A stretch of DNA of 64,000 nt from Candidatus Latescibacterota bacterium (lineage in GTDB: Bacteria; Latescibacterota; UBA2968), in contig JAJDYX010000007.1 of assembly GCA_022824945.1 (NCBI GenBank), positions 1 to 64,000 on the forward strand, in the 5' to 3' direction. Position numbers and translations under genes: made by a program. The notes beneath the pieces are model-generated. The model saw only the letters and a list, made by a program, of their open reading frames with translations, was not told the origin of the DNA and did no database searches. Positions 16,619 to 24,968 of this stretch are shown piece by piece. Every line of letters begins with the position of its first letter. Within the stretch, counting starts at the first letter, position 1.

Positions 16619-17638
16619 ATGAGACTCTTTACTAAATCTCGCTTCCTTGCGCCTGGCATTGCCAGTGTGATAGCAATAGCACTCGCCACAGTTATCATGT
16701 GGGGTTGTGGAGGTACGCGAGGAACGGAACCCGAAGCCGTGCCCCCTGAGCCAGATCCACAAACAGAGGATCGCCCACCAGACACGCAGACCCAAACACC
16801 CTGGCACTTAACCAACATACTTTTATACTCCACAAATGAGACGCAAGACATTCAGTCCTATTGCACGACATTCACGATCCAGGGAAGTGTTCCCGATAAT
16901 ATCAATTTATACATCGCCCCTTTTAACCAGCGGATCAATCAGATACCCTGTTACGGAGGCATACAGACACACATTGATGGTTATACCAACAAGAACCGCT
17001 CCAGAAATACCTTCATAAGAAAAAACAGGGGTTCTATTTTTTCTCGATGGGAAGAGCGAAATGTGGATGCAATTAGACAAGCACCCGGCGGCCTTGTGGA
17101 AAGCTCTGGTCATGAAGGAGATTTTATTAGTGTGCGAAACGACTTCACATGGTCAGAAGGAACCTATCGTCTGTGTCTGCACAAGTCCGATGTTGTAGAG
17201 GGAGAGCCTCTTCCCGCCAGCTATAACGCCGAAACCATTGCGTATGGCTGGGGACGTTACGAGCATACCTGGGTACGCATGGAAGCGACAGACATGAAAA
17301 CAAATGAAACGACTACCATCGGTGCGCTGGCATTTCCGGGAAAAACGCTTTCATTGAGCGCACTCAACGTCATATTCGTTGAGATTTACGGTCACGGTGG
17401 GACCGTTTCCGTCAGAGATGTCCCTTTATTCAGCCTTTCTTTTTCTAATTACCAGGTGGATGAGAAAGATCTGCACCATAATTATATTCGGGAAATTACG
17501 AATCCATTCTCTGTACACGCCTCTGCCCCGGTAATGACGCAGACAAGTTACCTGCAAGATCAGCGCGTCTTAAAAATTGAAGTGGGAAAATATACTGGAA
17601 AGACGGGAAAAATTATCACAGAAATCCTAAAAAATTAG
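16619..17638 (+). CDS. Putative lipoprotein of unknown function
   Basis: 339 aa from the ATG at 16619; the TTG two codons upstream is less likely. A basic N-terminus, a hydrophobic core (VIAIALATVIM) and a lipobox-like MWGC at about residue 30 predict a lipid-anchored protein, followed by a Pro/Glu-rich spacer (PEAVPPEPDPQTEDRPPD). The mature part looks beta-rich (FTWSEGTYRLCLHKSDVVEG, then TLSLSALNVIFVEIYG) and I do not recognise a family. No clear ribosome-binding site precedes the ATG. It is the first gene after the sigma-54 promoter and is followed after 56 nt by the LRR protein gene. Confidence 0.7.
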   Translation: MRLFTKSRFLAPGIASVIAIALATVIMWGCGGTRGTEPEAVPPEPDPQTEDRPPDTQTQTPWHLTNILLYSTNETQDIQSYCTTFTIQGSVPDNINLYIAPFNQRINQIPCYGGIQTHIDGYTNKNRSRNTFIRKNRGSIFSRWEERNVDAIRQAPGGLVESSGHEGDFISVRNDFTWSEGTYRLCLHKSDVVEGEPLPASYNAETIAYGWGRYEHTWVRMEATDMKTNETTTIGALAFPGKTLSLSALNVIFVEIYGHGGTVSVRDVPLFSLSFSNYQVDEKDLHHNYIREITNPFSVHASAPVMTQTSYLQDQRVLKIEVGKYTGKTGKIITEILKN

Positions 17639-17694
17639 GTTCTGGATAAACCGAATCACACGGGTCGCCTGACCCAGATTAGGAGGATAAAACA

Positions 17695-19992
17695 ATGCGT
17701 AACCTGAGTTTGACCATGCTATCAACACTCGTACTTTTGATATACCCGCTATCTCTTTCAGCGCAGAATAGCTTTTCCCTGTCGCTGGATGTGAATAGTA
17801 CTGTGGGAGATCAGGCGGATACATCTATCGCTGTATCCAAAGATGAGGTTATTGCCATTCAGATATTTGGTAAAGATATTGAGAATGCGGATGGTTTTGG
17901 TATGCGTTTTGAATACGATGCCAAGCAAGTTTCCTATGAGAGCTTTGAGGCGGGCAATGTGTTGCCCAATGCACAAGCACTCATAGGACAAGATACGACC
18001 TATGTGGAGATTGGTCTTGCGTCTTTAGGTAGTCAAACGACATCCAACAGTGGTCTGGTAGGTACAATTCGCTTTCGCACGTTGACAACATTTTCGGGCA
18101 CAGAGATTCGATTGGTGCGTGCTGAGCTTGGTCGGGATGGGCAAATTGAAAGTGTGACTCTGGATTTGCGCGTTACATTGCAGCTACAAATAGCCCTTAC
18201 CCCGGACTTTGATGGCGATGGTAGGGTTGGATTTTCCGACTTTTTGGCGTTTGCAGGTCAGTTCGGGTCGCGTCGGGGCGATGGGAAGTATGAAGCCAGA
18301 TATGATCTGGACAGCAATGAGGCAATTGGATTTTCCGATTTTCTGATCTTTGCGAGTAGCTTTGGCAAAGAGGTATCTACGCCTGGCGATAGTGCAACAA
18401 TAGTTGCCATTCCGGATGCGAACCTGCGTGTTGTCATCGAGAAAAGTCTTGGCAAGGCGAGCGGTGCGCCGATTACCCGAGATGATATGGCGAGTTTGAC
18501 GAGTCTTGAAGCACCGAATGCGAATATTGAAGACTTGACTGGACTTGAGTTTGCCACCCATCTGACAAGTCTGGATTTTGGTACTCAAAAAATAGAAGAA
18601 AATTTTTTCAACAACAATAGCATCTCGGACCTTTCACCACTGTCGGGATTGACCAGTCTGGAATGGCTGGATCTTGATAGCAACAGCATTTTGGATGTGT
18701 CTGCGCTATCGGGATTGATCAGCCTGAAAACGCTGACTATTCGCAACAACAGCATTTTGGATGTGTCTGCGCTATCGGGATTAACCAATCTGGAAGCGCT
18801 ATTTCTTGCCGGCAACAGCATCTTGCATGTGTCGGCCCTATCGGAATTGACCAATCTGACAACGCTACATCTTCACGCCAACAGCATCCTGGACCTTTCA
18901 CCACTATCGGGATTGACCAATCTGACAACGCTACATCTTTACTCCAACAGCATTTCAGATGTGTCTGCGCTATCGGGATTGACCAATCTGACAGAGCTAT
19001 TTCTTGGCGATAACAGTATCTCAGATGTGTCTGCGCTATCGGGATTGACCAGTCTGACAACGCTGGGGCTGGACGGCAATAACATCTCAGATGTGTCTGC
19101 GCTATCGGGATTGACCAATCTCACAAAGCTACATCTTTACTCCAATAGCATTTCAAATTTGTCTGCGCTATCGGGATTGACCAGTCTGAAACGACTGGAT
19201 CTTAGTGAAAACAGCATCTCAGATGTGTCTGCGCTATCGGGATTGACCAGTCTGGAATGGCTGGGGCTTCACCGGAACAGCATCTCAGATGTGTCTGCGC
19301 TATCGGGATTGACCAGCCTGAAACGGCTACATCTTTACTCCAATAATATCTCAGATGTGTCTGCGCTACCAGAATGGACCTCTCTGGAATGGCTAGATCT
19401 CAGTGAAAACAGCATCTCAAATGTGTCTGTGTCTGCGCTATCGGGATTGACCAGTCTGGAATGGCTGGGGCTTCACCGGAACAGCATCTCAGATGTGTCT
19501 GCGCTATCGGGATTGACCAGTCTAAAAACGCTACATCTTTACTCCAATAACATCTCGGACTTTTCACCACTATCGGGGTTGACCTCTCTGGAATGGCTGG
19601 ATCTCAGTGAAAACAGCATCTCAGATCTGTCTTCTTTACCAAGATTGACCAGTCTGGAATGGCTGGGGCTTCACCGGAACAGCATCTCGGATGTGTCTGT
19701 TCTATCGGGGTTGAACAGTCTAAAAACGCTACATCTTTACTCCAACAGCATCTCAGATGTGTCTGCGCTATCGGGATTGACCAGTCTAAAAACGCTGGAT
19801 CTTAATTATAACAGCGTCGCGGACCTCGCACCTCTGGTCGCAAACATGGGATTGGGCACTGGAGATATGATTAATGTGAAGAATAACCCTTTGAGTGATA
19901 CATCAATTAATACGCACATTCCAGCCCTTCAGGGCAGAGGGATTAATGTGCTCTTTGGCGCGTCAAAGCTCGCGGTGGAAAGGAAAGAATGA
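17695..19992 (+). CDS. Secreted cohesin/dockerin-like plus leucine-rich-repeat protein
   Basis: 765 aa. Signal peptide at residues 1-22 (ending SLSAQ). Residues ~25-160 resemble a cohesin-type beta-sandwich (DGFGMRFEYDAKQVSYESFE). Residues ~163-225 hold two Ca-binding, dockerin/EF-hand-like loops (DFDGDGRVGFSDFLAFAGQFG and YDLDSNEAIGFSDFL). From ~300 there are 18 internalin-type 22-residue LRRs (consensus LSGLTSLxxLxLxxNSISDVSA) and a capping segment at the C-terminus. No membrane anchor or sorting signal is obvious. The AGGAGG ribosome-binding site is strong. The gene probably shares the sigma-54 transcript with the lipoprotein. LRRs bind proteins or glycans, so a role in surface recognition is plausible but unproven. 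Confidence 0.85.
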   Translation: MRNLSLTMLSTLVLLIYPLSLSAQNSFSLSLDVNSTVGDQADTSIAVSKDEVIAIQIFGKDIENADGFGMRFEYDAKQVSYESFEAGNVLPNAQALIGQDTTYVEIGLASLGSQTTSNSGLVGTIRFRTLTTFSGTEIRLVRAELGRDGQIESVTLDLRVTLQLQIALTPDFDGDGRVGFSDFLAFAGQFGSRRGDGKYEARYDLDSNEAIGFSDFLIFASSFGKEVSTPGDSATIVAIPDANLRVVIEKSLGKASGAPITRDDMASLTSLEAPNANIEDLTGLEFATHLTSLDFGTQKIEENFFNNNSISDLSPLSGLTSLEWLDLDSNSILDVSALSGLISLKTLTIRNNSILDVSALSGLTNLEALFLAGNSILHVSALSELTNLTTLHLHANSILDLSPLSGLTNLTTLHLYSNSISDVSALSGLTNLTELFLGDNSISDVSALSGLTSLTTLGLDGNNISDVSALSGLTNLTKLHLYSNSISNLSALSGLTSLKRLDLSENSISDVSALSGLTSLEWLGLHRNSISDVSALSGLTSLKRLHLYSNNISDVSALPEWTSLEWLDLSENSISNVSVSALSGLTSLEWLGLHRNSISDVSALSGLTSLKTLHLYSNNISDFSPLSGLTSLEWLDLSENSISDLSSLPRLTSLEWLGLHRNSISDVSVLSGLNSLKTLHLYSNSISDVSALSGLTSLKTLDLNYNSVADLAPLVANMGLGTGDMINVKNNPLSDTSINTHIPALQGRGINVLFGASKLAVERKE
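18640..19835 (+). repeat. 66-bp LRR-coding repeat array with a three-repeat superunit
   Basis: Eighteen 66-bp units. Units 9-11, 12-14 and 15-17 follow the same order of variable cores (LDLSEN, LGLHRN, LHLYSN), so a 198-bp block has been amplified three times. At 19423-19434 the sequence GTGTCT is doubled, adding two residues (Val-Ser) to unit 12. Confidence 0.85.
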
Positions 19993-20129
19993 GACATACC
20001 CCTTGCAATGATACAACCGTACTGACCTGGACTTGACCCGTTTTGGTGGATAATAGCATAAATCATCCATCACCTATGAAAACTGCTGGCACAGAATGAT
20101 CGGGTTGAACTTTCTACGCTATTCACTTA

Positions 20130-20164
20130 AACAACGCCCGTCAGAAAAACCGACGGGCGTTGTT
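20130..20164. terminator. Strong hairpin terminator, probably bidirectional
   Basis: AACAACGCCCGTC and GACGGGCGTTGTT pair over 13 bp around AGAAAAACC. It lies between the convergent LRR and FAH-family genes and can end both transcripts, although neither side has a long T run. Confidence 0.65.
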
Positions 20165-20170
20165 ATTTCA

Positions 20171-20200
20171 TGGTCCTGGTGCAGGACTTGAACCTGCGAC
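20171..20200 (-). other. Orphan tRNA 3'-end-like fragment
   Basis: The reverse strand contains GCAGGTTCAAGTCCTGC, a canonical T-arm (5-bp stem and TTCAAGT loop), followed by ACCAGGACCA, which resembles an acceptor strand with CCA. Nothing resembling the rest of a tRNA lies beyond it; the FAH-family gene begins instead. Such 3' ends are typical scars of integration at a tRNA gene. Confidence 0.4.
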
Positions 20201-20206
20201 TCTATT

Positions 20207-21046
20207 TTACCAACGTCTCTTCAGCGAATCGTGGACACTGACCTCTAAGTGATGACCGAATCCCTCGATCTCCAATCGAACTTTGAAGCCATCCTGAATC
20301 GGTGATAGTGCTTCGTGATGGGTGCCGGTTGCAACGACATCCCCTGGTTCCAGGGTGATAACGCTGGTGATTTCTTCCAGCAACTCGGGAATGTGGCGGG
20401 CCATTTCGCCTGTAGAAAAATCGTGTTTGAGGGCGTTGTTGACCCATAGTTTTACTGAAAGGTCATTGGGATTTGATACCTCATCGGCTGTCACCAAGAC
20501 CGGTCCCAGAGGCGCAAATGTGTGCCAGCTTTTTCCCAGGAAGAAGCCACCGGGCAATCCTCGGGCCGAAACATCTATGAACTGTGTGTAACCAAAGACG
20601 TGGTCCAGCGCGTCGGCTTGCGAGAGATGGCTTGCTCTCTTACCGATTACCAGAGCCAATTCTGGCTCAAAATGGAAAACACTCGCTTCGGCGGTCGGGA
20701 GTTCAACCGTGCTGCCGGTAGGCATCACGCTGGTATTGGCCTTGAGAAAGCCATTGAACAGACCACGCTCCGGGTGCCCTGGCTCGATATAATTACCGGC
20801 TGCACACATGAGTTGACCGGGGCGGGGCAGAGGGGATTGCAAAGTCACTGTATCGAGGGCGACACCATTCCCACCTTCTATGGCATTCTCAATTCTGGAC
20901 TGCATGGCATCCCAATCAGTAATGATCATCTGCATCATTTCTTGAGCGTTGTGATGCCCCAGATCCGCGATTGAATCACCAACTGGGACGACTGTATCGC
21001 CCTGCAAAACACCCAGTTGATAATCATTATAGAGTACGAGTTTCAT
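20207..21046 (-). CDS. Fumarylacetoacetate hydrolase (FAH) family protein
   Basis: 279 aa. FAH-fold signatures are present: FHFEPELALVIGK with the metal-binding E-x-E, GKSWHTFAPLGP, and TGTHHE where the family usually has TGTP. FAH-family enzymes hydrolyse or decarboxylate acylpyruvates and 2-keto-3-deoxy sugar acids, using Mg or Mn. The first ~70 residues form the short N-terminal FAH domain. An AAGGAGAC ribosome-binding site precedes the start at 21046. It lies 30 nt downstream of the arabinofuranosidase on the same strand, so a role in pentose or sugar-acid breakdown is reasonable, but the exact reaction is open. Confidence 0.82.
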   Translation of the reverse strand: MKLVLYNDYQLGVLQGDTVVPVGDSIADLGHHNAQEMMQMIITDWDAMQSRIENAIEGGNGVALDTVTLQSPLPRPGQLMCAAGNYIEPGHPERGLFNGFLKANTSVMPTGSTVELPTAEASVFHFEPELALVIGKRASHLSQADALDHVFGYTQFIDVSARGLPGGFFLGKSWHTFAPLGPVLVTADEVSNPNDLSVKLWVNNALKHDFSTGEMARHIPELLEEITSVITLEPGDVVATGTHHEALSPIQDGFKVRLEIEGFGHHLEVSVHDSLKRRW

Positions 21047-21076
21047 GAGAGTCTCCTTATTTAGAGGTTGGATGGG

Positions 21077-23074
21077 TCAAGCCTGATTGATCATCACCGC
21101 ATTTACAGAGTGCGGAGAGAGTGATATCTTAAAGTTGGAGCCGCCAATTGGGATTTCACGCGTGTCAATCGCAACTTCATTGGGTGAATGCCAGTCGTTT
21201 CGAGACATGTAACTCTCACCGGCAATGGTTTGGAGTTCTGCGGTGTTCGCTGGATCGAAGTTGCTGAGTTCGCAAGTGATCTCGATTTCTTCAGTGGGAT
21301 GGCGGTTTTGTGCCAGGATAATCAAACCATTATCCGAGACCGCCGCAAGGGCGTCAATGTAAGGCAGGTTGGACCCCGTCATAATGGATTTGATGTTCGC
21401 CGTGAAGGTTGGCGATGAGGTGAGAGAATGCACAAGGGTCGCCTCGGGAAGATTGCCGTAGAGGTGTGACACCCAGTGAACGGGAGCCGGGTAAACGATC
21501 TCCCGCTCCTTCTTCAATCCGCCTCCGTGATTCACCAACGCACTGTGGGTGAACATCTCGACGAGATCACCTTGCCGCATTGCGCTGTGTAACGCGCCTG
21601 ATAGGTAGAGCGACTCCGCTTGTGTGGCATTGGTCGGTAAGTGGGGGACGCCACACATAATCTGGTGCTCCGTGACGGCGATTTTCACATCCGGGTTGTG
21701 CGGTGCCGCCTGAGCTTGCAGTTCCTCGAGTTTATCATCGTACGAGGCGATGTAGCCCATAAGAGACAAATAGACCGCTTCGGCATCCTTTTCCCGACGC
21801 GCCCCACCACCGGTAAGGGTGTGCAAAGAGAGCGACCGAACTATCTTTCCTTTCCGCTCGACCAGGGGCTTGTTCCATTCGAGAGATTGGCCATTGGCGA
21901 TGATCAACAGTTCGGGATCGACCCGGAGCATCGCAGCGCGGAAGGCTTCGTACCTTTCGGCGTATTCTTCCGGTGTACAGTGGCCAATTTGCCAGCGACC
22001 GTACAGCTCATTTCCGATTTCCCAGTAGCGAATATTGTGGGGTTCTGGATGGCCGTGTTCGGCTCTGAGTGCGCCGTTTGGCGTATCGGTTCCACCATTG
22101 CAGTATTCCACCCACTCTGCCGCTTCCTGTGGTGTTCCATTTCCCGCGTTCACGCAAATCAGAGGCTCACAGCCTACTGCTCTGCAGAAGTCTATGAACT
22201 CGTCCGTTCCCACGTGATTGGGTTCGATAATGGGCCATGCGGGGTTTGGCAAAACGGGACGCCTTTCCAAAGGTCCAATGCCATCTCGCCAATGGTACCC
22301 CGATACAAAATTCCCTCCAGGATATCGCAGTAGCGGAAGGCGTGATTCTTTTAGCATTCGGATAACGTCCGGGTCAAAGCCAGAGATGTGATCGTCTGGA
22401 AAGAGAAATATCTGGTCGATCCACACCTGCCCGCGATTGGGAAGGCTAATCTGAAATTCAACTTCCTCACCTCTTTCCAGAGAATCGGCCGGAAGTTGGA
22501 GATCGGCTGTGTAGGCGGACCAGTCGTCTGTGAGGCCGGTTACGTCGGCTTCCGCAAGCACCTGGCCAGATGACGTTTTGGCGAGCGAGATCCGGATGGA
22601 CTCGGCTTGCCCCCTTGCGTAGAAGGAGACTGTGTATCCCAATGTTCTGTGGGCTGGCAAATAGATCAATTGGCGGATTCCCGCTGCAGACCCAGGGACT
22701 GTGATTCGCTGGCTGGTTTTGGCGTTGTACGGGTTAAGCCAGTCAATGAGATAGGTCGCATCTTCTGATCCGTAGGAGAGCCATCGGTAGGCGATACCCT
22801 TTTCGTAGGCGGATCTGTGTCGCTCGATATCGGGGTCCCTTAGATGGTCGGCCTCTGGCGTCCAGATCCGGCTGAAGAAAGACCAGTCTGCGAAGGAAGT
22901 GTTCTCTAAGATCTGCGCCCACATTCCATTGTAGATGTTGCGACCGAGATGCTCTGTGAATTTCCCGAAAAGATTTCTATTGATGGGTTTATCCGCTTTC
23001 CGATTGCAATCAATGAACACACGAGCCTCGCCATCGGTCGGTTTGATCTGAATCAGAGGATCGGCGTCGGGCAT
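21077..23074 (-). CDS. Alpha-L-arabinofuranosidase-like glycoside hydrolase, family GH51
   Basis: 665 aa from the ATG at 23074, which has GGAGA seven bases upstream. The frame stays open for 60 more codons, but those upstream residues are not family-like. The N-terminus carries the GH51 segment NRNLFGKFTEHLGRNIYNGMW. The acid/base is expected at E356 in WEIGNELYGRW and the nucleophile at E469 in VTEHQIM. An inserted carbohydrate-binding-type sandwich follows the first ~100 residues (YTVSFYARGQAESIRISL). It removes terminal arabinofuranosyl residues from glycans. No signal peptide is seen. It is transcribed divergently from the sulfatase at 23253. Confidence 0.85.
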   Translation of the reverse strand: MPDADPLIQIKPTDGEARVFIDCNRKADKPINRNLFGKFTEHLGRNIYNGMWAQILENTSFADWSFFSRIWTPEADHLRDPDIERHRSAYEKGIAYRWLSYGSEDATYLIDWLNPYNAKTSQRITVPGSAAGIRQLIYLPAHRTLGYTVSFYARGQAESIRISLAKTSSGQVLAEADVTGLTDDWSAYTADLQLPADSLERGEEVEFQISLPNRGQVWIDQIFLFPDDHISGFDPDVIRMLKESRLPLLRYPGGNFVSGYHWRDGIGPLERRPVLPNPAWPIIEPNHVGTDEFIDFCRAVGCEPLICVNAGNGTPQEAAEWVEYCNGGTDTPNGALRAEHGHPEPHNIRYWEIGNELYGRWQIGHCTPEEYAERYEAFRAAMLRVDPELLIIANGQSLEWNKPLVERKGKIVRSLSLHTLTGGGARREKDAEAVYLSLMGYIASYDDKLEELQAQAAPHNPDVKIAVTEHQIMCGVPHLPTNATQAESLYLSGALHSAMRQGDLVEMFTHSALVNHGGGLKKEREIVYPAPVHWVSHLYGNLPEATLVHSLTSSPTFTANIKSIMTGSNLPYIDALAAVSDNGLIILAQNRHPTEEIEITCELSNFDPANTAELQTIAGESYMSRNDWHSPNEVAIDTREIPIGGSNFKISLSPHSVNAVMINQA

Positions 23075-23252
23075 GTATTGGTCTCCAGAATTTGGATGAT
23101 GTCGGTTGTATTCGAGTCCAGTTAGTGGAGCCAATATAAGACATTTTCCCGGGTCTTGAAAATCTGAATTTTCGAAAAAAGATGATGGCTTGCGATTTTT
23201 TTTACAGGTACTATATTGAGAGGTCATTATTTGAATACAATTGGAGACCGAC

Positions 23253-24932
23253 ATGAATAAGCCCTCTTCTCATCCTGCCAATTTCATTTTTATTTTAAGC
23301 GATACACATCGTTATGACGCTATGTCATTTACAAACCCTTTGAAGGATCATTTTGAAATTTATACGCCCAATATGGAGCGCATGGCGAAAGAGGGGGTTA
23401 GCTTTAAAAATTGTTATACGAATCTACCCATTTGCTCGCCCACAAGGGCGATCTATCAAACGGGTCGATGGCCCTTTCAATGGGGTGGGATTGCAAATCA
23501 TATGGATTTGAATGATCGAGTAGATGAAGATGGTAATGAAAATAAAACTTTGGGATTCTTGTTTAAGAATGCGGGATATTCAACTTTTCATGTTGGGAAA
23601 TGGCATCAAGGTTTAGAGAACAATGCTCAAAATGCGGGATATGATGAATCGTATATATGGTCAAATGAGAGACATGATAGCATGCTATATTGCCATAATG
23701 GCGGTGATTTTCAGGATCTGGATCCAGGCGATATTTTAGGAGATGGGAGTGATATCCCATATACAGGCGTTTCGAAATGCGATACATTTTCTTTGCCGGC
23801 TTTCCCGAACCATCCGTATAAGATAATTGGTCAAACCGATCAAGCCCTCGCTTTACTGGACAGGCACGACATTGATGCATCTCCTTTTTTTCTAACGCTT
23901 TGCATGCAAGATCCACATGGTCCATTTACAGGAACAGATAGTGCGCCCAAGTGGGGAGATTTTTCACACCGTTCTGATTATCCAGAGTTATATCGCCATG
24001 ATGAAAATCATCCTGCAAAATCCTTAAAGCCCTATCAGAGCTACATAGATAATCCCGTTTATATGCCATATGACCGCATCCATAATGCGGTCAATAACTA
24101 TGACTATTATAGCAGTATTACTGCGGTAGATGAGCAATTGGGACGGGTTCTGGATTGGCTCGATAACCAGCCTGAAAGTGTTCGAGATAATACCATTGTC
24201 ATCTATACGTCCGACCATGGTGCTATGGGTGGTGCCCAAAATGTTGCAGGAGGGCAAAAGAGATGGCCGCATGATCCTTCATCGAGAATACCGTTTCTCG
24301 TACGCTGGCATAAGGGTATTGAAACTCCTGGGCGGGAAGCAGATGAACTCTTCTCATTTATTGATTTCTTTCCGACCTTTTGTCATTTGGTGGGATTAGA
24401 CGTAATATTGGCAGAGAAAGGTGATAAAGAGAGCCTGGAATCTTTAAGCTACTTAAAAGCCAGTCCTGGTGTGAATCACAGTAGGAATATTATAGAAGAG
24501 TCAGGTGGGCCTGATCCCGATTCTGTATTTTTATTTCATTTTTCCAATATGAATTCAATCTCGAGTCCTTGCCCTATTCATCGAACCGTTGTGACAAAGG
24601 ATTGGGTCTATAGTGTCAAGGGAAAAACGCGCCTGGGAGGAAAGCCGAATTGGACAGCGTGGGATGAACCGGGCGGTTGGATGTACGATCGAAACGAAGA
24701 TCCGTTTCAACTGGAGAATTTGTTTTTCAATGAAAATTTTGAAGCTATTCGTACAGAGCTTCATTCTTTGTTAAAAAGCTGGATGAACGAGGCAGAACTT
24801 CCATTTAGAAAAAGGTGGTTTGAGAAAACGACTCGCAAAAATATCGAAGCGTGGTCATCTGAATGCGGTGTTCTCTCTGAAGACGAAGAAGCAATGAGAG
24901 CACAGGGCCAGTCTTACGTTATGAATGTATGA
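23253..24932 (+). CDS. Type I sulfatase, AT-rich gene
   Basis: 559 aa from the ATG at 23253, which has GGAGA upstream; an in-frame TTG lies four codons earlier. Formylglycine motif C-S-P-T-R at residues 61-65, core start NFIFILSDTHRYDAMSF, GKWHQG and YTSDHGAMGG. No signal peptide. The base composition is much more AT-rich than its neighbours: the line at 23281-23340 has 18 of 60 G+C, and long runs of T occur in codon third positions. This points to separate ancestry from the flanking GH51 and GMC genes. Confidence 0.88.
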   Translation: MNKPSSHPANFIFILSDTHRYDAMSFTNPLKDHFEIYTPNMERMAKEGVSFKNCYTNLPICSPTRAIYQTGRWPFQWGGIANHMDLNDRVDEDGNENKTLGFLFKNAGYSTFHVGKWHQGLENNAQNAGYDESYIWSNERHDSMLYCHNGGDFQDLDPGDILGDGSDIPYTGVSKCDTFSLPAFPNHPYKIIGQTDQALALLDRHDIDASPFFLTLCMQDPHGPFTGTDSAPKWGDFSHRSDYPELYRHDENHPAKSLKPYQSYIDNPVYMPYDRIHNAVNNYDYYSSITAVDEQLGRVLDWLDNQPESVRDNTIVIYTSDHGAMGGAQNVAGGQKRWPHDPSSRIPFLVRWHKGIETPGREADELFSFIDFFPTFCHLVGLDVILAEKGDKESLESLSYLKASPGVNHSRNIIEESGGPDPDSVFLFHFSNMNSISSPCPIHRTVVTKDWVYSVKGKTRLGGKPNWTAWDEPGGWMYDRNEDPFQLENLFFNENFEAIRTELHSLLKSWMNEAELPFRKRWFEKTTRKNIEAWSSECGVLSEDEEAMRAQGQSYVMNV

Positions 24933-24968
24933 ACATAGTGGACGCACTGGGTGAAATTTGAGGGCAAT

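Noticed and set aside
16573..16635. 20-codon frame starting right after AAGGAG, overlapping the lipoprotein start
   Set aside because: The ATG touches the AAGGAG with no spacer and the peptide shows no conserved feature; it may be chance in the leader.
18640..19835. Regular 66-bp repeats as a CRISPR array
   Set aside because: The repeats are contiguous without spacers and translate to leucine-rich repeats in an open frame.
20033..20060. TTGACC followed by GATAAT as a promoter downstream of the LRR gene
   Set aside because: Spacing between the boxes is far too short, and no gene follows on the plus strand.
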